A stretch of DNA of 64,000 nucleotides from Segatella copri (GCF_015074785.1 NZ_CP042464.1:2539001-2603000), one strand, 5' to 3'. Positions 9,236 to 19,721 are shown, counted from the stretch's first letter. Notes: a model not told the origin generated them from the sequence alone. Translations and numbers: made by a program.

Positions 9236-12200
9236 TTAGAATGAGAGATTCACACCCACAGTCCACTTACGGAGGTTAGGATAGCTTCCGTATGATCCCG
9301 ACATAGGATTCATGAAGTTGTCTGGATATGGATTGTAGAAGCTGATGAGGTTCTGACCGGTAATATTGATACGGCAACTTTTGATGCCGATGCTACCCAA
9401 CCAGCTCTTTGGCAAAGTATAAGCCAAGGTCAAGCGGTTCAGAGCCACACGTGCTGTACTTACTCTCCAAAAACTAGACGCAACAGCATTCACATCTGTA
9501 TACTTCAGGTTAGGATAGTAAGCCTCACGGTTCTCCTTTACTACGAGATTACCTGAGCCATCATATACATCCTGATAAGCAAACATATTGTCTGGATTCC
9601 AGAATGAAGGCATGTTGCAATACTCCAGATTACCTGTTGACTTCAATGCTGCACCAGGAAGTGTGGTATAACCACCCCAGCTTGCACCAATCTGAGCTGT
9701 CAGAGAAAGTCCCTTCCAGTCTGCACCCAAATTCATGGTCAAACCATAGAGATTGCTGCTGCGATGACCCAACTCTACCTGGTCGTTGTCTACATCTACG
9801 ATACCATCAGGTCCGGCATAAGTACCGGTCTCAGAATCGTAAGCACCACGAACATCCTTATACATCAACATACCAGGGCGAACCTGATCCTTGGTCATAC
9901 CCATGTAAGTTGTGATGTTATACTTATCGAAATACTCCTCGATATCCTGGAAGCTGCGGAACATACCGATGCACTGCATACCCCAAAGACCTACGTCTGT
10001 ACGATGTCCTGGAGTAATCTGACGATAGAGATAATCTGTAACCCAGTCCATATTCAACACCTTGTTATCAGACCAGCCTGTGTTGATACCGATGCGATAC
10101 TTGAAGTCCTTACCGATTTTATCCTTCCATGTAACAGAGAGCTCACCACCCCATGAATCCATCTCACCGATGTTGGATGCAGCACTCTGTGTACCTACGG
10201 TAGAAGGAACAGTCTGCTTGATATTCATCAGCATCTCGCGGTTCTTCTCATAATAGTAATCGAAGGTTACAGCCAGACGGTTGTTGAGGAACTGGGCATC
10301 AATACCCACGTTGGTCTTGTAGTCTTTATCCCAATGAACATCTGTATTTACAGCAGAATTGTTCTTGTTGATAGTGATACGGTTGCCAGAATCCTTACCA
10401 GTCTCGAATACTGTACCACGGTTAGCATCCTGTGCATAAACCTGCATCCATTGCCATGCCGCTGTATTGTCTCGACCGGTCATACCCCAGGAAGCACGGA
10501 GCTTCAGGAAGTCAACTCCCTTCACCTTGTTGCGGAACCAGCTCTCCTCAGAGATTACCCAACCTGCAGAGAAAGCAGGGAAAGTTCCCCAGTAGTTCTT
10601 TGGAGCAAACTTGGTTGATGCATCAGAACGAACCAGAGCCTCGAAGAGATACTTGTTGGCGTATGCATAGTTGATACGGCCGATATATGAAAGGGTACCG
10701 CTCTCACTACGGGTAAACATAGTAGTCATCTCACCTGTTGCAGAGTTATACTGACCGGTAGTGAAAGGATATGGGGTCAAACGCTTTCCCTGCAAGTACT
10801 CACTCTCTGCCTCAGACTTTTCAATAGAGAACAGACCACCCAGATGATGCTGACCGAAATCGCGCTGATACTGTGCTGTGAAGTTCATCTGATAATTATC
10901 AGTACGAACCATGGTACGAGCCAGATAGTCACCATTATTGGTTGTCACACCATTGAAGTTAGACGCTGCCAGGTAATCGAAATCTGCATTATCGCCGCTG
11001 GTAGGAGTATAAAGGTGGTTACCGCTACCATAACGAGTCAACATCTGATAGAGGGTGAAGTTTGAACCATACTCATTACCCTTATCGGTATTGATACTCT
11101 TGGAATAAGAGAAGCGCAACTTCAATCCCTTCAGAATCTTGCTCCAACCGAAATCATAATTAAGGCTTCCGCTGATATTCAGGTTTGAATTCATGTTCTT
11201 GCGGTAGTCGCCATTGTTCTGCAAAGTAGCAAAGTTATACTGCTGGTTCTGGTTCTTCTGTGTATTGCTAGGACCATAAGCCAGGAGATCATAACCATTT
11301 ACTGATTCAGGCATGTAAGTAGGACGGGTCAGAAGGAGGTTGTAGTCCTTCTCATCGCCAGATCCACCCACCTTTACCAATGGCTTTTCCTTTGTAGCAT
11401 AGTCACCGCTAACAGTCAGATTAGCGCCCAACCACTTGCTTACTTTTACATCCACACCGGCACGATAGTTCCAACGGTTATAGTTGAGTTTACCGAGGTT
11501 ACCATCCTGATCGAAGTAAGATATACCTGCAAAATAGTTCACCTTATCGGTAGCACCACTTACGTTTACGCTGTGCTTCTGGGTCATACCAGTTTCCCAA
11601 TACTTATCGAGCAAGTCGTAATTCAGTCCCTTCATAGCCTCCAACTCATCAGCCTGAAAAAGGGCAGTAGTCTTATTGAGGGAAGTATTGGTTGGGTCTT
11701 CAGCAATAACTGCATTGTATAAACGACCATACTGGTAAGCATTCAGCATCTTAGGACGAGAAAACTCATCGGTAAAACCGAAAGAACCGCTATAAGAAAT
11801 GCGAGGTGCACCCATCTTACCCTTCTTGGTTGTTACGAGGATAACACCATTGGCAGCACGGGCACCATAAACGGCAGCAGAAGCATCCTTCAATACAGAG
11901 ATACTCTCTACCTCAGAGGCATCCAGGTTGTTGAAAGCCTCAGCACCGAGGTTCTGGTAAGTGTTACCTACCTTTACATCGTTAGGATAGATATAACCAT
12001 CGATAACGAAGAGAGGCTGCTGGGCTGTAGAACCAACTTCGCCCAATGAGTTGGTATCACGGATCATGATACGGGCATTCTCACCAGGACGGCTCTCACC
12101 ACCACTTACGCTCAAACCATTAACCAGACCGCCCAAAGAAGAAGCCAAGCCACCATTAGCAAGGTCCTGGATTTCATCTGTTGGGATGTTGGCTACAGAA

Positions 12201-12547
12201 CCAGTCAGGTGAGCCTTCTTCTGGGTACCGTAACCTACGACTACCACCTCCTGAAGAGTCTTGTCGTCAGCAACCAGCTTGATAGTACCACCATTGGTAG
12301 TAGCATCCCTAAAACCAATATAAGAAACGGTAACCTTGCCACCCTTAGGAACAGACAACTTATAGTTACCATCCATATCGGTAATCACAGCAGTCTTGGT
12401 ACCGGCAACCTTTACGGTAGCACCGATAACAGGTTCACCGAGGTCATCGAGTACAGTACCCTGCACTACTTTATTTTGAGCCATTGCAGGCACAGCACAG
12501 GTAAGTGCCATACCAAAGGCCAATGTCTTTATATATTTACGTTTCAT
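9236..12547 (-). CDS. SusC/RagA-like TonB-dependent glycan transporter
   Basis: The 1103-residue outer-membrane protein has a signal peptide (about 1-23, ...AMAQ) and a carboxypeptidase-regulatory-like domain (about 28-100, VVQGTVLDDLGEPVIGATVKV). The TonB-box/plug region follows (LQEVVVVGYGTQKKAHLTGSV, SVLKDASAAVYGARAANGVI), then a beta-barrel ending in an aromatic residue (VGVNLSF). It would import oligosaccharides with TonB energy, paired with the SusD protein downstream. It follows the lipoprotein gene at 12574 by 26 bases, so the three form an operon. It has no N-terminal STN domain, so direct anti-sigma signalling through it is not indicated. Confidence 0.95.
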   Translation of the reverse strand: MKRKYIKTLAFGMALTCAVPAMAQNKVVQGTVLDDLGEPVIGATVKVAGTKTAVITDMDGNYKLSVPKGGKVTVSYIGFRDATTNGGTIKLVADDKTLQEVVVVGYGTQKKAHLTGSVANIPTDEIQDLANGGLASSLGGLVNGLSVSGGESRPGENARIMIRDTNSLGEVGSTAQQPLFVIDGYIYPNDVKVGNTYQNLGAEAFNNLDASEVESISVLKDASAAVYGARAANGVILVTTKKGKMGAPRISYSGSFGFTDEFSRPKMLNAYQYGRLYNAVIAEDPTNTSLNKTTALFQADELEAMKGLNYDLLDKYWETGMTQKHSVNVSGATDKVNYFAGISYFDQDGNLGKLNYNRWNYRAGVDVKVSKWLGANLTVSGDYATKEKPLVKVGGSGDEKDYNLLLTRPTYMPESVNGYDLLAYGPSNTQKNQNQQYNFATLQNNGDYRKNMNSNLNISGSLNYDFGWSKILKGLKLRFSYSKSINTDKGNEYGSNFTLYQMLTRYGSGNHLYTPTSGDNADFDYLAASNFNGVTTNNGDYLARTMVRTDNYQMNFTAQYQRDFGQHHLGGLFSIEKSEAESEYLQGKRLTPYPFTTGQYNSATGEMTTMFTRSESGTLSYIGRINYAYANKYLFEALVRSDASTKFAPKNYWGTFPAFSAGWVISEESWFRNKVKGVDFLKLRASWGMTGRDNTAAWQWMQVYAQDANRGTVFETGKDSGNRITINKNNSAVNTDVHWDKDYKTNVGIDAQFLNNRLAVTFDYYYEKNREMLMNIKQTVPSTVGTQSAASNIGEMDSWGGELSVTWKDKIGKDFKYRIGINTGWSDNKVLNMDWVTDYLYRQITPGHRTDVGLWGMQCIGMFRSFQDIEEYFDKYNITTYMGMTKDQVRPGMLMYKDVRGAYDSETGTYAGPDGIVDVDNDQVELGHRSSNLYGLTMNLGADWKGLSLTAQIGASWGGYTTLPGAALKSTGNLEYCNMPSFWNPDNMFAYQDVYDGSGNLVVKENREAYYPNLKYTDVNAVASSFWRVSTARVALNRLTLAYTLPKSWLGSIGIKSCRINITGQNLISFYNPYPDNFMNPMSGSYGSYPNLRKWTVGVNLSF

Positions 12548-12573
12548 CTTGTTTCGAGATTAGATAGTTTAAA

Positions 12574-14088
12574 TTATTTTCTCCAACGTGGATCACCGAT
12601 TGTACTTGAAATCGCACCGGTAGCCTTGAAATTAAGCCCGAAGTTAGGCTGGGTGAAGTCGAGTTCCTTCTTGGTCTCTGCCTCAGCAAATCCAGCATTC
12701 TCTTCAGTAGCCAGCTTACCCTTATCGGTTCCATCTACTGAACTGCCGACACTCCAGACAGTATTCAGATTCTGGTGATATTCCAATTTACAGTTGCCCT
12801 GAATGAACTTCTGCAAACGGAAGCAGTCGTAGAAGATGTTGTTATCATAAGTAATCACGTACTTATTGTTGTTAGGAGTATTGTTACCGAACTCCTTCTT
12901 GTCATATACACGGATAAAGGTATTATCCATCATGGTACAAGAACCACCTGCTGTAGGGAAGGCATGGTCCAAATCCTTGTTGTTGAAACGGAACATACGA
13001 TTCTTACTATTGCTTTCAATATTGTAGATAGTAGAGTTCTTGATGGTAATGCTCTTGATACCACCATACCAGAACTGACCGCCACTAGGAGCCTTGAAGC
13101 CATTAGAAAAGCCGCAGATGATAGCACCATTAGAGTTCTTCTTTCCGTCATTACGCATCTGAACCACGCTGTTCATCACACGTACATCAGCAATACCCCA
13201 AGAGCACTGGCCTACAGAGAAGAGTCCGTCGATGACATTCTTGAAGGCACAATCCTGAATGATAATTGGGTCTTGCAGGATATATACATCGGCAGGCTTA
13301 CCACCATTCTTGCCAGCACCAACGCCCTGAGACTCTGCAGAGCAAGATGCAGGTGGCTCTGGAGACATCTCGATGATACCACCCTTATGAGTTGTGGAAG
13401 AGCAGTCGAAATTGATGAACTTCACCTTCAGCTGAGCTGAAGTATAGATGGCAGCACCTTCACCCATAGTAACCAAAGCATGGCTCAGTTTGTTACCACG
13501 AAGGGTCATCTTGTTGCCCTTGAAATCAATTGAGTTATTGCAGGTATAAGTACCACCTGCTTCCAACTCGAAAGCCTGCTCCTTATCAGATTCCTGCAAG
13601 TTGGCAGCAATGAATTCTGAAATATCAGAATTATTAGGAATGGTCTTAGCTGGAACCAATGTACTATATTCCAATTCTGTAGCCTTATCAGCCTCAGTAT
13701 TGTTCTTTGCCTTGTTACCCAAGGTACGCACAGCTATCTTATAATTGGTATCTTCAGCTATCTTGAATTGGAAAGAGGTACCATCAATGGTATCACTCGC
13801 CACCTCCTCAGGATTGTCAGGATCATCCACATTATAAGCCTTACACTCGTAACCACCAGCGCCATAGACTACCTTCCATGATACTTGCAGCTTATCTGAA
13901 CCATCAGAAGCAGCAACTGTCTTTGTCGAGAGTTCAGGTGACTCAAGTTTCACTCCAGACACGCCGTCGTCAAACTTCTCTTTGTCATCAAAACCATCAA
14001 CGGCACACGAACCCAAGAACATCGCTCCTACGGCAGCAAGTGCCAGAGAGAAGAGTCCTTTCCGCGCAATGAAATGATTTTTCTTCAT
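12574..14088 (-). CDS. Surface lipoprotein, FnIII plus beta-helix (DUF4957/DUF5123-like)
   Basis: This 504-residue lipoprotein has lipobox FLGSC (Cys about 28). An Ig/FnIII-like domain (about 45-150, LQVSWKVVYGAGGYECKAY) is followed by a right-handed beta-helix-type region. That region has repeated strands such as NSIDFKGNKMTLRG, IIIQDCAFKNVIDGLFSV and ITIKNSTIYNIES. This matches the DUF4957/DUF5123 lipoproteins found in Bacteroidetes pectin loci, where they are thought to be surface glycan-binding or pectate-lyase-like proteins. It is the first gene of the operon with SusC and SusD. I see no convincing lyase catalytic Arg/Lys set, so binding is more likely than catalysis. No CGTC-type promoter element precedes it. 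Confidence 0.7.
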   Translation of the reverse strand: MKKNHFIARKGLFSLALAAVGAMFLGSCAVDGFDDKEKFDDGVSGVKLESPELSTKTVAASDGSDKLQVSWKVVYGAGGYECKAYNVDDPDNPEEVASDTIDGTSFQFKIAEDTNYKIAVRTLGNKAKNNTEADKATELEYSTLVPAKTIPNNSDISEFIAANLQESDKEQAFELEAGGTYTCNNSIDFKGNKMTLRGNKLSHALVTMGEGAAIYTSAQLKVKFINFDCSSTTHKGGIIEMSPEPPASCSAESQGVGAGKNGGKPADVYILQDPIIIQDCAFKNVIDGLFSVGQCSWGIADVRVMNSVVQMRNDGKKNSNGAIICGFSNGFKAPSGGQFWYGGIKSITIKNSTIYNIESNSKNRMFRFNNKDLDHAFPTAGGSCTMMDNTFIRVYDKKEFGNNTPNNNKYVITYDNNIFYDCFRLQKFIQGNCKLEYHQNLNTVWSVGSSVDGTDKGKLATEENAGFAEAETKKELDFTQPNFGLNFKATGAISSTIGDPRWRK

Positions 14089-14194
14089 AATTGTCTTTTT
14101 TAGGTTTAACTATATTTTGATTTATTTCTTTTCTAACACGATTTACACTTTCCTAATTATATAAAAGTAGTTTGCCAGTTATTCCCCGAAACTG

Positions 14195-15088
14195 TTACCG
14201 CTCTTGAAATACCTGTTTTAAGTAAGCGATGTTTCTACCGAAATTATATTTCACGTCTCTTACCCTCTTTACATCACGGCTCCGCTCTACCACCAGCCAG
14301 CCGCTCCATTTCATCTTGTCAAGCGTCTTCCTGATTTTCGGAAGATTAATCTCCGGGTCTTCCTGAAGATTTACGCTATCTGTATTGGAAGCATGTATCT
14401 GGACGATACGCTGGGCGCCCAACTTCCGGAGTTCCTTGCAGATATCACGATGATGATCGGCTGCATCCTGAAAATTGTAGTAGACCTTAATCTGACTGCT
14501 GCCTACTTTCTTCAGCAGTTTCTTATCAAACTTAGCTCCCATTCCGGTTCTGATACCGATGGTGATACCCTCCTGCTTTGCCATCTCACCGGCTGTGCGA
14601 AGGCGAGAAACCATCTGCTGGTATGCTGCACAGCCTTCCTGCTGCCAGTCTTTTCCGCTACCTCCGAGTGGAAGGAAAGCCACCTTGCTGCCAAAGAGTT
14701 TTATCGTCTGGAAACAATCTTTCAAAAGGTCTTGATAATTATCACGAGTCAGGAAACTCTGAGCGAAGAAGCCACTCATCGCCATAGAAGGAACAGCTAC
14801 GCCATACTGGCGGGCTGCAGCCTGAAACTTTTCTGCCTGTTGTGGTTCTCTAAGCTGATTATCAAATAACACGCGTTTACCCAATCCGCCCATGTCAACC
14901 TCAACGCCATCTGCTCCTAATTCATGAGCCAGTTTAAACTCGCCCAGCTTCTGACGTTTCAGCATCATCCAGTCGCAAGCAGCTATCCTGTACCTAGGAG
15001 TTGCCGCCTGTGAGCATATTGGTAAAGTGTTCAACAACGTAAATAACAGAACCAATATAAACCTACTATGATAAGACAGTTGTTTCAT
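14195..15088 (-). CDS. Secreted xylose-isomerase-like TIM-barrel protein
   Basis: The 297-residue protein has a signal peptide (about 1-29, ...ICSQAA). The rest resembles the sugar phosphate isomerase/epimerase (AP endonuclease 2-like) TIM barrel: ELGADGVEVDMGGLG, KVAFLPLGGSG, IGIRTGM, VYYNFQDAADHHRDICKELRKLG, IVQIHASNTD and WSGWLVVERSRD. The signal peptide puts it in the periplasm or on the outer membrane, unlike cytosolic sugar isomerases. It is preceded by a member of the CGTC promoter family, so it is probably induced with the RG-II genes and may act on a released sugar. Substrate and reaction are not identifiable. The neighbouring regulator gene is upstream on the same strand. Confidence 0.7.
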   Translation of the reverse strand: MKQLSYHSRFILVLLFTLLNTLPICSQAATPRYRIAACDWMMLKRQKLGEFKLAHELGADGVEVDMGGLGKRVLFDNQLREPQQAEKFQAAARQYGVAVPSMAMSGFFAQSFLTRDNYQDLLKDCFQTIKLFGSKVAFLPLGGSGKDWQQEGCAAYQQMVSRLRTAGEMAKQEGITIGIRTGMGAKFDKKLLKKVGSSQIKVYYNFQDAADHHRDICKELRKLGAQRIVQIHASNTDSVNLQEDPEINLPKIRKTLDKMKWSGWLVVERSRDVKRVRDVKYNFGRNIAYLKQVFQER

Positions 15089-15148
15089 TAGCCTTTTAGG
15101 TAAAAATGATTAGTCAACATTTAATTTGTTTGTTTCAATTGCCTAAAA

Positions 15149-15170
15149 GACGCACATTGGTTCACGCTGT
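15149..15170 (-). promoter_or_regulatory. ECF-type promoter element for the TIM-barrel gene
   Basis: Minus strand: TTACA (15172-15168), 15 bases, CGTC (15152-15149), then TTTTAGG. It lies 60 bases before the ATG at 15088. Confidence 0.6.
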
Positions 15171-15203
15171 AATCACCTTTTTTGAGATTTTTTATAAAAA
15201 ACT

Positions 15204-18005
15204 TTATTTTTTTATTTCACTCTCCTGCTGCTGCGCTACATACTCTCTTGGCGACATGCCATATTTCTTACGGAAGCACTTGCCGAAATAGCCTACATCG
15301 GTGAAGCCGCAACAGTAGGCTACATCTGTGATACTCTGGCCGGAATGCTTCAGCAATTCTACGGCATGACTCAGTTTGAAATCCTTCACCATATCGCTTG
15401 GCGAACAGCCCATCACAGCCTTCGTCTTCTTGAAGAAGGCTGAACGGCTCATGCCCAATTCCTGTGCCAGCATATCTATCTCGAAATCGGCATTAGTCAA
15501 GTTGGCTTCCATAAACCGGCGCACCTTGTCGGCAAACTGCTTATCCTGCTGTTCGGCATTAAACTTGCGCTTATACTCTGCCAGCTGGTTCTGGATGTAG
15601 ATATTGTTCTTCAGCCGAATCTGATACTTCGCATAGCGGAAAGCATAGTAGCTGGCTACGGATATCAGAATGATGTAGATGAGATAAGCCCACCACGTAG
15701 CCCACCAGGGTGGAAGAATGGTGATGGTCAACTCTCTCGTGCTGTGAGAATCAGGATTGGTGGCATCCATTACCTCTACGATAAACTGATAGGTTCCCGA
15801 CGGCACATTGGTATAGGAAGCCAGACGGTTCTTGCCGGCATAATGCCAATCATGGTCGTAACCCTTCAGCCGGTAACGGTAGCTGATGCGCTCCGGATTG
15901 CAGAAATTCAGGGCAGCAAACTCCAGAGTGAACATCGACTGGGAATGACGCAGGGTGAGACGATCGGTATAAACCATCGATTTCTCCAAGATGGCTGGCT
16001 GATTGTAACTGCGGATATCGCGGTTGTTCACCTCTCCACCTATTATATATATAGGATATTGCAGACGGGTGGTATGGATACGTTCCGGCTGATAAGCAAG
16101 GATTCCTTCCTTGCACCCCAGCCATATCTCCCCATTCTGGATCAAAGCCGCAGAAGATTCCTCAAGCTGAACATCAGGGAAACCGTCGGAATTGTCGAAA
16201 TGCTGGATGCGGTCTGATTGATAATCATAGCACGACAAGCCATCGGCATTTACCAGCCAAAGACGTCCCATCTTATCCTCTAAAATCGAAATGATGACAT
16301 CATTATGCAAACCTTCCTTTGCTCCCAAAGAAGTAAGGATAGGCAGATGCGTCACTTCATCAAAACCATCCAGACGACTCAGACCTCCACCAAAGGTACA
16401 CATCCAAACCTGCCTGTTGTTATCCTTGTAAAGTCCGTAGATGTCACTATTGGCACGGGTATTGATATCGGTATTGCGATAAGTCTCGAAGCGCAGGTCG
16501 CCTACCGATTTGAAATCTGTCTTGAAAGACATCAGTCCGTCCATCGTTCCTACCCATATTCTCTGATGACTGTCCTCTACCAGGTTGCGGGCATCCATAT
16601 AGAGTCCGTAACCGGGATAGTTTTTCATACCATGATATTTATTATAGAAGCGCACCTTTCCGCCCTGTTCCTGCAGCAGATTGAGACCTCCATCCAGCGT
16701 AGCCACCCAGATGCGATGGTAGGAATCCTGACAGGTCATATAGACATTGTTGCCGCTGATGGAATAAGGATCCCGGGCATCATGACGGTAATGAGCGATG
16801 CGATACCCTATTGGTCTGGAGGAATCGGGAGTCAGTTTTACCAATCCGTCTCCCTTAGTAGAGAGCCAGAGATTCTGCCTGTCATCACACATGGCATGAT
16901 AAATGCTGCCGATTTGATGATGGGCATAATCGAACACCTGCTTCACCCTGCCCTGCATATCCAACAGATAAACATTCTTGCTGCGGGCACCCACCAGCAC
17001 ATCACTATTCTTCAACTGGCAGATGGCTTTCACTCCACTCTTATCACCATCCGGCAAAGGGATGACACGGAACTGGTTGGGGGTGAAACTGACACGGTAA
17101 ATACCATTATCAGCAGAAGTGAGCCACAACAGTCCGTCCTTGTCCAGGTTCATGTTCAAGAAGTGGCTATCTGGCTTATGGTCTTGGAACTTAGGAAGGA
17201 AAGCCAGGTTAACGCCTTCCATCGTCTGCGGATCAATATAGATAATTTCGCCAGCACCGGAAAGATAGAAGTAACCATGATGAGAGGTGGCGATGAACTT
17301 AGGTTCCACCACCTTACCTACGCCCGAAACCGGATAACGGCGTTCCCATCCGGTCTTCGGATTACGGCACACCAGGGCGGTATGCGACTCATCCAACTGC
17401 CACACACATCCGTTCGGGGTATGATAAACAAAATGTTCCTTTGATTTACGGGCGAAATACTGCTGCCACATGCCGAGCGTCCACTTCCTGTTTTTCGCAG
17501 TAACAGGAACGGAATAAATCTGATAATCCTTTCCTACATAGTTGGCACGCGAAGCCTTCAGCTGTACCACATCCTGGCACAACTGATAATTGAACGTATT
17601 GATATACTTTCGGGCATCTACCAGCGTCTGGATACGGATGTTTCCATCCTTTAATGTTTCTGCAAGAAGCAGGTTCTTATCTTTGGTGAGCAGGAGAATC
17701 TTGCCGGTACCATCTGCCTGAATCTTGATGACCTGCAGATTACGGGCATAAGGTTTCAGTTCTTCATAGACATCTTCGAAACGTTCGATCTGCTTGAAGA
17801 AGACGCTGAGTTTCCAGTCGAGCGTCTTGATCCAGAGATTGCCCAGAGCATCTTCTGCCAACCATTCTACCTTACGGGGTGGCTGGTCGGAAGAAGAGAT
17901 GTAAGCATCAGAATAATTGGCAAAACGGGAACCGTCGAAACGGGATAAGCCGAACCAGGTTCCAAACCACAGGAAACTGTCTTTCGACTTCAGAGAACAG
18001 TATAC
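15204..18005 (-). pseudogene. Propeller/AraC sensor-regulator, C-terminal fragment cut by an IS
   Basis: This is most of a membrane-spanning regulator whose first 39 codons lie beyond an IS1380-type insertion (18006-19602). It has two-component-regulator propeller repeats (for example DGLLWLTSADNGIYRV, GRLWLVNADGLSCYD), a Y_Y_Y-type domain (SYRYRLKGYDHDWHYAG), one transmembrane helix (WWAYLIYIILISVASYY) and a C-terminal AraC HTH (MSRSAFFKKTKAVMG, ITDVAYCCGFTDVGYFGKCFRKKYGMSP). Histidine-kinase and receiver domains of a normal hybrid two-component system are absent, so the intact form would be a one-component, SusR-like sensor. Removing the IS and one copy of TATAC restores a single 971-residue frame. 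In this genome it cannot be made as one chain. The likely former targets are neighbouring pectin genes. Confidence 0.85.
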
Positions 18006-19602
18006 CCTAAAATCCGCAACTATCATCCAATACACGATTAAGGGTAGATTTATGAGTCGTTAGTAGCAGCTTTCAGTAAAAAGCAACAGCACAACATCAA
18101 TATGTAGCCACCATCCCCTTACCCCACGATGCGACTTGAGGTAATACGCAGATTCAAACCGGAAAGAAAGGATTCTTATCCGAATTCTGTTTTGAAGGGT
18201 TTTGCATAAGCTCGGTTCTCTGTGTAGATATTCAGCACGTATTGCCTTGCAGTCATGATCCACTTGGCAGGTACGGAGATGAATCTGAAGACAAAAGCCT
18301 TTATGCGACTCGTTTTCTTGAGCCCAAAAGCCTTGGTGTCAAGCCTGCTCATGATGGTCTTGTAGAAATTGTGTATCAATGCAGTAAGCAGAAGAAAGAC
18401 AGTATTCTCCGCCATGAATGACTTGGGGAGCCTGCTCCAACCGAATCCGTTGTTCATGTCGTCAAAGATACGTTCCTTGCCGCCACGCAGATTGTAGAAT
18501 TCAACAATGTCCCTTGTCGATGACTTGTAATCGTTGGTCAGAATACAACGGTAAGTGTATTCGCCTTCCCACAGGTCAAGGTCGCCACTGTTGCGTCTTT
18601 GTCTCTGGATGACAAGACGATAGCACTTGCCTTCCCATTTCTCAACGAGAATGGAATTGAGTTCGAACTGGATGCCGTTAATCTCCTCCGTCTTCCATCC
18701 TCTCAGAGCAAAGATGTCATTGTAGAGCGAACTGCATCGGTTGGCACGGATGTAGAAATGTTTGCAATGCTTCTCTATCTCACTGACGATTTCCTTCGAG
18801 CAGGAACCGCAGTCTGCCCTGAAGCGATTTACACGGATGTTCTGGGATTCCAGAAGAGCGAAGAATCTCTTATGGGTGTCTGCCTGATGAAAACGCACAT
18901 TCGTGTTACCATCGCTGTTCTCGATATAGACTATCTTGTCACCGATAACATATACGCCAGGCCTGTAGCCGAGGAACTTTTTGTAGGTCGGTTTTGCATC
19001 ATACTTCTCCGTTTCAAGGAACTGATGGTCAAAGTCAACATCGTATTCCTCAATTTCCTTCAACTCGCCTGTAGAAACCAAAGCGTTTATAAGCAATGTG
19101 TTGAGTTTGTCTGCAGTATTGAAATCATAGGTCTTGCCTTGGTCGGAAGTATAGGAGATGTTTTCCTGTGTCAGTTCCTTGATGGCTCTGAGGATGGTAT
19201 CAGAGCTGCATGTACGAAGGGTAGGATGATACGAGAGATGGCGCATCAGTTGTGACGTTACATCTTCCACGCATGAGCCGCCACAGAAATAAACGCTCAT
19301 CAGCGAACGGACTATCTCGCTGAACTGATATCCGAAGATACTGCTGCATCTCTGACCCAGTGTTGAGTCGATAACGGGTGAAAGCATGGAGTCAAATTTC
19401 TCCATGATTGAAAAAATTCCTCCAAAAGGTGTGAGTTTCTCAGATTTAATTTGTATTTTTGCCATGTCATATTAGAGTTTTGCTTGTTTTCTTTTTGCAA
19501 CACTAAGATAAGTGAAAATTCTGACATGGCAAAATCCTGGGCAACTTTTTGTTGCTCAGGAACTTATAAATAAAGTTAAATTATAGTGTTGCGGAATTAA
19601 GG
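18006..19602 (-). mobile_element. Complete IS1380-family-like insertion sequence
   Basis: The 1597-bp element has imperfect terminal inverted repeats CCTAAAATCCGCAAC (left, plus strand) and CCTTAATTCCGCAAC (right, minus strand), 13 of 15 identical. It is flanked by a 5-bp direct duplication TATAC (18001-18005 and 19603-19607). It carries one transposase gene. Family assignment rests on transposase features and the CC-starting ends. It interrupts the regulator open reading frame. Confidence 0.88.
18176..19465 (-). CDS. Transposase, IS1380 family (DDE)
   Basis: The 429-residue DDE transposase fills most of the IS element. Likely catalytic acids are Asp in VDFDHQF, Asp in RADCGSC and Glu in the Y-x2-R-x3-E motif FYNLRGGKERIFDDM. 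N-terminal residues of the IS1380 type (LTPFGGIFSIMEKFD, SDTILRAIKEL) support the family. Both terminal repeats are present and the frame is intact, so it may still be active. Its start MAKIQIKSEKL at 19465 is the only good ATG after the right-end repeat. Confidence 0.88.
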   Translation of the reverse strand: MAKIQIKSEKLTPFGGIFSIMEKFDSMLSPVIDSTLGQRCSSIFGYQFSEIVRSLMSVYFCGGSCVEDVTSQLMRHLSYHPTLRTCSSDTILRAIKELTQENISYTSDQGKTYDFNTADKLNTLLINALVSTGELKEIEEYDVDFDHQFLETEKYDAKPTYKKFLGYRPGVYVIGDKIVYIENSDGNTNVRFHQADTHKRFFALLESQNIRVNRFRADCGSCSKEIVSEIEKHCKHFYIRANRCSSLYNDIFALRGWKTEEINGIQFELNSILVEKWEGKCYRLVIQRQRRNSGDLDLWEGEYTYRCILTNDYKSSTRDIVEFYNLRGGKERIFDDMNNGFGWSRLPKSFMAENTVFLLLTALIHNFYKTIMSRLDTKAFGLKKTSRIKAFVFRFISVPAKWIMTARQYVLNIYTENRAYAKPFKTEFG

Positions 19603-19721
19603 TATACGATGTCGTGAGGTAACCCTTCCTTCGTAGAATAATGAGCTACCTGCATATTGTTCTGTGCCATACCCAACAAGGCATAAAGCGAACAGAAAAG
19701 TATGGTAAAATATCGTTTCAC
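19603..19721 (-). pseudogene. N-terminal fragment of the IS-split sensor-regulator
   Basis: The fragment begins with a GTG codon at 19721 (V-K-R-Y-F-T-I-L-F-C...). This encodes a signal peptide (LYALLGMAQ) and the first propeller residues HYSTKEGLPHDIVY. After that the frame enters the IS and stops. Joined to the fragment ending at 18005, the frame reads GLPHDIVY-CSLKSKDSFLWFG without a break. A Bacteroidetes -7 box (TACTTTTG, minus strand 19734-19727) lies so close to the GTG that the transcript would be nearly leaderless, so the start is uncertain. Confidence 0.75.

Noticed and set aside
14089-14194. CGTC-type promoter before the lipoprotein-SusC-SusD operon
   Set aside because: No CGTC with an ACA 15 or 16 bases upstream is present on the minus strand; no convincing -7 box was found either.
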